A DNA stretch of 64,000 nucleotides from Boswellia sacra (taxonomy: Eukaryota > Streptophyta > Magnoliopsida > Sapindales > Burseraceae), in assembly GCA_013180625.2 (NCBI GenBank), contig SNVD02009695.1, positions 331,353 through 395,352 of the forward strand, in the 5' to 3' direction. The notes beneath the pieces are model-generated. The model worked only from the letters and a program-made list of their open reading frames with translations. It was not told the origin of the DNA and searched no databases. Shown here piece after piece: positions 57,300 to 64,000 of this stretch (position 1 is the stretch's first letter; each line of letters begins with the position of its first letter). A program made the position numbers and the translations under genes.

Positions 57300-60200
57300 T
57301 ATATGAATTCTACATGGATTTATCATTCAATAGTTTGATTCTATTTTCTTCTTCTGGAATACTGTTACAAAATGTGACTGGGCAAAATCTCTTGTAAGTT
57401 TGTAAGCTTGCTAGATATGATTCATTCTTGTCATTGTTTTTTGAAAGTTGGATCACCATCTATGGATAAGAAATTTGTTCGGAAATTCTGATGTCCTTTT
57501 GTTTCAAGGTTTTCTGGTTTTGTTTCTGGATTTTTATTATTATTATTATTTTTCTTTTTGGTTACATGAAGATCAAGTTGTTTCAACTTGGAAGTTGATT
57601 TGGACTTTGACATTGAGATGCTTATATACATGTATGAATGCTATAAAGCACATTTGACATTCCTCAATGGAGGAATGTCATAATTTCACACGACACAACC
57701 ATCTATTTTTGGAGATAAAAGTAACTCTATTGCATATATCACAAAAATAACTCCATCCAGTCTAAATAGCTTGAATTTTATGGTTAATCAAATTATATAA
57801 GAAATATGTAAAAATACTTAAACTTTTAAAGATTTCTTTCTGAGATATATTTGAATCCTATTTTATTTTAGAATAATATTATATCTATACTCATCTACAA
57901 CAAACTTATTTTATAATTGAGTTAGTAAAATATTACTAGATAAATAAAAAATAAAAATAAATTTATAAGGTTAAACTATATGACATGGTAATTATCTATC
58001 TACTAATATTTTGTTCAAACAATTACAATTATAAAGTTATAAAGTTATTTTGTTAGAGAATTTTTCAATTGGACAGTGTTTGATAATTTTATTATTCTCG
58101 AGGAATTTGTAGTATATTTTATATTTAATATTAACTTGTTTACGCACTTTCTTTTAAAAAAAACCCCTCAAAACTTGACTTTTCTATGCAATTTTTTTCG
58201 ATTATTTACGAATTTCTTAATTGAATTGGTTTAATTTATTAAGATAAATATATTATATATATGCTAAAAATAATTGATTCATCTAATTTAAATAATTTTA
58301 ATTAAAGTGATAGATGTGGTATACATTAATTCCTTCACATCTAAAAGGATGTTATATTAAATTGACTAATCCATTAAACTATATAAAGAAACTTTTTTTT
58401 TTCAATGTCAATTTCAATTAAGGTAAGTATATTATATATTTAAATTAATTTACTTTCATATAACGTTAATTACATGACTTTAGTATCCATAATATTAGAT
58501 GATATAATATCAATAATATTGGGGAAAATAATAATGGATCTGGATCATATTAAATTGTCCAGAAGAATATTTGTATTTTTTTAGGAACGTTTTAGCAAAT
58601 TTTCTTTGAATTGTCTTCCACACAATCATCTGTAAGCATTTTTGTAATCTGTTACTTATCACATGTTTCTTAATAAAAATATTATAAATGCTTTTCTATT
58701 TTTTTCAGCATTACTTCTAGCAAAATCAACCGACCAAATGCTACTTCAAAAAATGTTTCTAATGTTTTTCGTGTTTTAAAAATCAGTTTCTTCGATTTTA
58801 ATCAAATATCATAAACCATACACAAACGTATTGTATTTTTCAAGCTTGACATTCATAAACCATTACTTACTTGACTCCATTTTCTTTCACACAAAACGTT
58901 TCAAGACTCAAGAGTGTCATTTAAGCTTGACAAATTTTCTTTCACTACATGATTGCATGGTCTTTCAATCAAACCATTCTTTGATTGTTCAAAAATGTTT
59001 TTACTACTTTCAGAATTGGGATCTTTTACTTTATTGTACGGATAAAAATATTTTAAAAATTATAAATTTTATGTTTTTTATCGTACATATTTCGTTAAAA
59101 GTTATTAGGAAAATTAAAAAAAAAACACTTGTCAAGTAAAATCCAGGTGATGGTTATGAGTTTTAGTTACTTTTTTTATTTTTTATTCTATGTTTTTAGC
59201 TTGACATTTTGTGTGTTGTCCATTAATATTATTAGTTAATATTTAGTACTCAATATATTATTCAATTTGTTATAAATTTACTATACAGATTAGTTACATT
59301 TACCTTTCATATTATAAAACTTACGGGTATACTACTAATCTTCGCTGTTTTCAAATTCAAGCTATCAATATGAAGTTGATATTGACACGAAATTAATAAT
59401 AGTCTAAGAGTATCAACTACTTGAGCTAGACCATTGATAATATATTATTACATGCATGACTTGAAAGAGTTTTGAACTTAAATCTTAAGAAAACTTAAAT
59501 ATTAACTCATAAGATTTGCCCTGGACAAATTCCTATTCATGAAATGGGCTTTTAGGGAAAAAAACGAATCACTGAAATTCCACTTAAAACAAAGCATCAA
59601 TATCATATCTTATATTTTATCTTAATTCTCAATTGGGTATGATTATTTTTTTAAGAATAAAACAAAATTTGCAAAATATCATGGAGCAATGAATTGCAAT
59701 TATTTTCTTTTTATGATAAAGAAAGTTGGGAAACTTGATAAATAAGTGAAACGAAAACAAATAAAATAAAGAAATAAAGAAGGTGTTTCCATGATATGAA
59801 CAAAGCTTGCTGATAACATGGATATCTCAACATTCATTGTTGTCTGCCACTAAATAAAACAGCTAGCATTTGAAAACGAAAACATTTATAGAGAGTTTAG
59901 CAAGAAAACGTTTGAAAAGGAATTTAATTTATTTTATTATGTTTCTATAAAGAATAGGATATTGTTGACTTTGTTACGTAAATAGTGTTACGGGAGATTT
60001 GATAAGACACTAGTGTGCGTGTTTTTTTTTTAATTATAATTTTTTTTTAATTTTGTTTCTTTAAAATCAATTATTTGCTTCAATAATATTAGAGAATATT
60101 TAAAATACCCAAAATTTAAGTGTCAATGACAAACGCAACCCTATTCTTGAAAATTTATATGTCATGATCCTTTGTCGAGTGTCAGATGCACCTATCAAAC

Positions 60201-61530
60201 ACTGTCAGGCAAGATCATAATATACAAATTTTTAAGGACACGATCATTTATCAAAGAAGCCTTTAATTTGAGACTTTTTTTTTTAAAATTTTTCCCAATA
60301 TTTGGAGGGAAATCAATGAAATTTTTAATTTTCTTCATAATCATTTTTACTTTTTTTTCTCCCCAATGAATGTTTCAAATATATAAAGGAAAGTTTGTAA
60401 TGTTAGGATGATAATTAACATTATCTACTAGCAATATTATCGATTAGTAAGTTGCTCACCAATAAAAAAAAATTTGAGAAAAAAAGTTTAAATTCACAGT
60501 CTAAGGGCAGATTTTTTTAAATAAAAAAATGATTTGTTCATAACCTTAGCATTCCCTAACAAATACAGATTCATTTCATTTCCAAAGGTTTTACATGAAA
60601 TTTCTTTTTTTAAAATTAAAATCAAAATATATTTAATAAAAAATGATTGGTAGACAATCTTTTAAGAGTAAAACTACTCTTACAAACTACTTATACAAAC
60701 TCATCAATACAAACTGACGTGGCATGACGTGATTTGATAAATAAATATAGTGATTTGATAAATATATATTAATAATAAATAACATTAATTAATATGAGTG
60801 ATGTGACGATCATAAAGGGATATCACATCACTTTATATATGTGAGTTTGTATAAGTAGTTTGTATGAGTAGCATTACTTATCTTTTAAAACGGAATCAAT
60901 TTGTTTCTTTTGAAAATTTGAGAAAAAAATCTAATCCTATTGTAGTAGGCTTGTTGAAAATAGAATAAATTAGTGTAGCTTAGATAAAAAAAAAAAACTA
61001 AAATAAGACAAGTTATCAATAAAAAGTAGAAATATCATCCATTTCCTCATTAAAAAAAAAATCTCTAATCTATATAAGACAAGAAAATCAAAATTTCCTC
61101 ACTTTCATTCCATCAATTTAGAAATCTCAGATTTCATAGCTTTCAATTCCAAAACCGTTAAAATATTTAGTTATTGAATGAGCTAGGTAGAGTGTCATAT
61201 CTAACATCATCCATCAATTGAAAACGAAATATAAAAAAGAACTTCTTTTCATAGTTAAAAATTATTATAACAGTTGAGATAAATCTGTTCCATCCACTAC
61301 TCACTAGTCACTGAATTTAATCATTTTTCGCTAAAATTAATGAAAAATAAATTAAAAAATCTTAAATAGATTAAAAAAATTAAAAAACCACTTGGATTAC
61401 TAACAATTTCACGAAACGTCATGGGATTTCTCTAAAACTTACCTTTTTTAGATGGGTTTGAGTTCTGTAGATAAAAAAATAAAAAAATTTCAAATGTGAT
61501 AAAAAATAGAAGAAATAAAAATGGCAAAAA
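57300..61530. other. 3' UTR, then AT-rich intergenic DNA
   Basis: The SHOU4-like 3' UTR probably occupies part of 56,838-57,650. Beyond it the DNA is A/T-rich with only short chance frames. A 214-bp MULE-type MITE sits at 60,666-60,879. Confidence 0.5.
60657..60888. mobile_element. MULE-type MITE, 214 bp
   Basis: ATCTTTTAA at 60,657-60,665 and 60,880-60,888 is a perfect 9-bp duplication. Terminal arms are GAGTAAAACTACTCTTACAA (left) and AAGTAATGCTACTCATACAA (right, reversed), both continuing ACTACTTATACAAACTCA. There is no coding capacity. Confidence 0.88.
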
Positions 61531-61535
61531 TGGGA

Positions 61536-61835
61536 AGGGCAATAATGACATTTCACAAAAAGCAACAATTATATGATTCTACTAACGCAATTGCACCTAA
61601 CCAAGAGAAAGTATCTTCAAAACAGTGGAAAGAGAGAGGAGGAAATGGGAGTGGGTTCGAGTATTATTAATAAATAAATAAATAAATAATCAATTAGTTT
61701 GTTTATCCATTTAATTGATAAATATATTAAAAAAACAAAAAATGATAACAATTTGTCCTAATAATCATTTTTGCTTCAGTTTGTAGGCTCTCGCCGGACG
61801 AGACAACCCACCAGTGGTTGCGGCTCTTTCAAGTG
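61536..61835 (+). promoter_or_regulatory. Second copy of the SHOU4-type leader region
   Basis: GGGCAATAATGACATTTCAC, a GAGAGAGGAGG purine run, GTTTGTTTATCC in AT-rich DNA, TTTGTAG and the block GAGACAACCCACCAGTGGTT...GGCTCTTTCAAG (61,800-61,833) appear in the same order as at 51,190-51,476. The final 34-bp block differs at two positions. No SHOU4 coding sequence follows. The next exon is that of the unidentified gene at 62,945. Confidence 0.75.
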
Positions 61836-62769
61836 ACAGACAGTCTCAGTAAGATTTATTTTATTTTATGCCCATTTCTCATTTTGCCCACCTCAAGTTT
61901 ACAAAATTCTTTTTAATCCCTTTTACTTTTAGAAGTTTTAGCAACCTGTCTAACTAACTTATCCTTTTCCCAAACTATTTAATCAGTTAAAAATAAAAAA
62001 GGGAAAAATAAAGAAAACAGCCAAATTGATGGGCTGTTTTTTTTGTTTTGACTAACTTATATAAATCTTTTGATTGGCTAGAAATAAACTGTTTAACACT
62101 TGTCAAACATTCAAAAAATATCTACTGAATTATTGAGCTGTCGAACTGTAATCGATATTTATCAACTACTGTCTTAAGCTTTCAAATTTTATTTAAAATG
62201 AGAGCTTATATGTCACTTAACATTAAAATTGGTTGAACAACAAAGAAACTAACATTTGAGTAAGGTTTATAACAATCCCCTAAACTTAGATTTTTTTTTT
62301 GTTATTTCAAAAAAAAAAAGAAGAAAAGAAAGAAGAAATATTCTTCCTATAATATATGTATATTATTTCCATAAAAATTAAATTTTCATTTTATATATCT
62401 TCCTATTTCAAATATAGAAAATCAATGTATTAATATGTAGTTTATAAAATGGTGAAATTAAAATCTATAGAAGAAATAAATTTATACAAAGTCCATGAAA
62501 ATATTTTATAATCTTAATAACATGTTACTAGGATAAAGAATATTTTTTTAACCAAATAATACTATAGATACAATTTATTTGTATAATGAATCTCAAACAA
62601 TTTAATTTGATAACTTTATTGTCTACAACCACTTTTATCCATTAATCCCATAAAATTATTTTCCGTGAAATTACATAGGCATTTATGTGAGGACGATTTT
62701 ATAATGTTTCAAAACATGAAGGATTTCTAAGAAAACTTGGGGTAAAAAATGCCCTTTAATTGAGTTATA

Positions 62770-63017
62770 AATCTTTCTAGAGAGAGAGAGAGAGTGAGAG
62801 TCTCACTCGCTTGTGCTAGTAAGAGAAACAGAAACAACAGCGGCAACTGCAACAGATTTCATCGTTTCTTTCCTGGCTCTTTGGCTCTCTGTTTCTGCTT
62901 CTTACTCTCTACTGCTCCCTTTAACTCTACTTATTAATATTATTATGTCGTCAAATCTCCATATTTGCTCCTCTGTTAATGCTCCCACTGGTGTTACTGC
63001 TACTACTACTTTTACGG
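62770..63017 (+). CDS. First exon of an unidentified gene, continues past the window
   Basis: A GA-run (62,780-62,796) and a CT-rich leader precede ATG at 62,945, which opens MSSNLHICSSVNAPTGVTAT and reaches a donor G|GTAAAT at 63,018. The exon is therefore 24 codons plus one base, Ser/Thr-rich, possibly the start of an organelle-targeting peptide. The following 1 kb (63,018-64,000) is T-rich and stop-rich, like an intron. I do not recognise the gene. An upstream start in the same frame would lack an ATG. Confidence 0.45.
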
Positions 63018-64000
63018 GTAAATTCTGTTTTTGTTTTTTGGGTTTTGTTTTGATTCCCATTTGGTAACTTATTGTCTACTACTTTTAGCTTTAAAAACAC
63101 CTCGAGTCCCTGCTTGTTTCCCTAGATCTTTCCCATTTTCTTGGGTTATGTTCAAAATGGTGATCTGGGTATGCTTCAGTTGCTTCAACTAGGCTAAAAA
63201 ATTGCTCCTTTTCATGGGCTGTGCTGGTTCATTCTTTCCAAAAATGTAAGCTTTTCATGCTTTTTAACGCTTTTGTTCAACTGGGTATGTCTCTTTTTGG
63301 AATTTTTTGGTTTGTTTGTGGAGAAATTGTTAAATAAGTAAAGAAATTTATGAGTGTTATATCTTGGGATTTTAGCTTTACAGTGGGCTGAGATGGTGAT
63401 GGTTCATGTTTAGCTGAGTTCCAAAGCTTGAAATATCTACTCGTTTATGGCAGATCTTATTCCTTTTCAAGATTTTTGGTCAAAATGGTGATATGGGTAT
63501 GCTTTGTTTTCTTTGATTTGATTATAAGTTTGGTTGTGTAGTTGTTAGGTGCGCGGAAATGTTGCCTTTTATTTGAAAAACTTTCTTAAAATGGGAAGTT
63601 CTGATCCCTTAAGCATTTCTTCTTTGAATTTATTTAATAGTTGAGAATACAAGAGATAAAGCAACAACTTTGAAGTGTTGAAACTTATATTTCTACTCAT
63701 CTCAAAGTAAAATCTTAGATCTCATTTCTTTTTGGGAAGAAATTTGAAATGGTGATATAGGTAGATTGATTCGGGTTCTGTGGATTGTACAAGTCTATAA
63801 ATTTTATATTTTGATTCTTTTGGGATTATACGTAAGGTTATGCTTGTGAAATTTTGTCAAATTTCTTGTTAGAAGACAAATTTTTTTCCCTGATATTTTC
63901 TAGGATAGGGGAGGACATGAATTTTTTTTAATCTAATTGGTGAGAGTATTACTTGAAAAATGGTGACCTCTTCTTTTTTTCAATTTTTATTTTGAACTTG

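Overview
The window is nuclear DNA from a flowering plant, most likely a eudicot: it is AT-rich, its genes have GT-AG introns, it is dense in plant transposon families, and it carries a SHOU4-like gene. I cannot name the species. There are no bacterial-type operons, rRNA or tRNA genes, or CRISPR arrays. Host genes occupy a small part; most of the rest is layered mobile DNA.

1-6.9 kb is a graveyard of gene pieces. A block of about 1.2 kb is tandemly repeated (two full copies, one partial), and each copy holds one exon of an alpha/beta-hydrolase. A 1-kb non-autonomous CACTA element then ends exactly inside an antisense CC-NBS-LRR pseudogene, and next to that lies a fragment resembling an acyl-CoA-binding protein. 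6.9-10.9 kb is AT-rich and probably holds an old antisense gypsy LTR plus a minisatellite.

10,903-21,055 is a complete but dead Ty3/gypsy chromovirus (Tekay/Del type). It has 2.68-kb LTRs, an AAGAG target duplication, a Met-tRNA primer site, gag, protease, RT, RNase H, integrase and a chromodomain-like tail. Its stop codons mostly look like C-to-T or G-to-A decay. 21,422-26,354 is a Mutator-like element (MULE) defined by a 9-bp duplication and divergent terminal inverted repeats; it holds a decayed transposase and three unrelated tandem arrays. 27,071-28,448 is an extremely AT-rich PIF/Harbinger-type element flanked by TTA.

28.6-36.7 kb is an antisense hAT transposase pseudogene. It is split by a short non-autonomous LTR element (A), which is itself split by an oppositely oriented relative (B) that carries a 257-codon non-canonical coiled-coil ORF.

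36.7-63 kb is the gene-bearing part. It contains a 423-residue conserved plant protein of unknown function (minus strand, 38,106-40,822); a two-exon small secreted LEA-like protein (minus strand, 43,649-44,711) with ABRE-like upstream motifs; a SHOU4/SHOU4L-like cellulose-synthase-trafficking protein (plus strand, 52,522-56,837, 481 residues, four coding exons); and the first coding exon of an unidentified plus-strand gene at 62,945. MITE-type elements lie in the spacers. The leader region of the SHOU4 gene, including a 34-bp block that is nearly identical in both places, recurs about 10.4 kb downstream, ahead of the last gene. This points to an old duplication of a promoter/leader.
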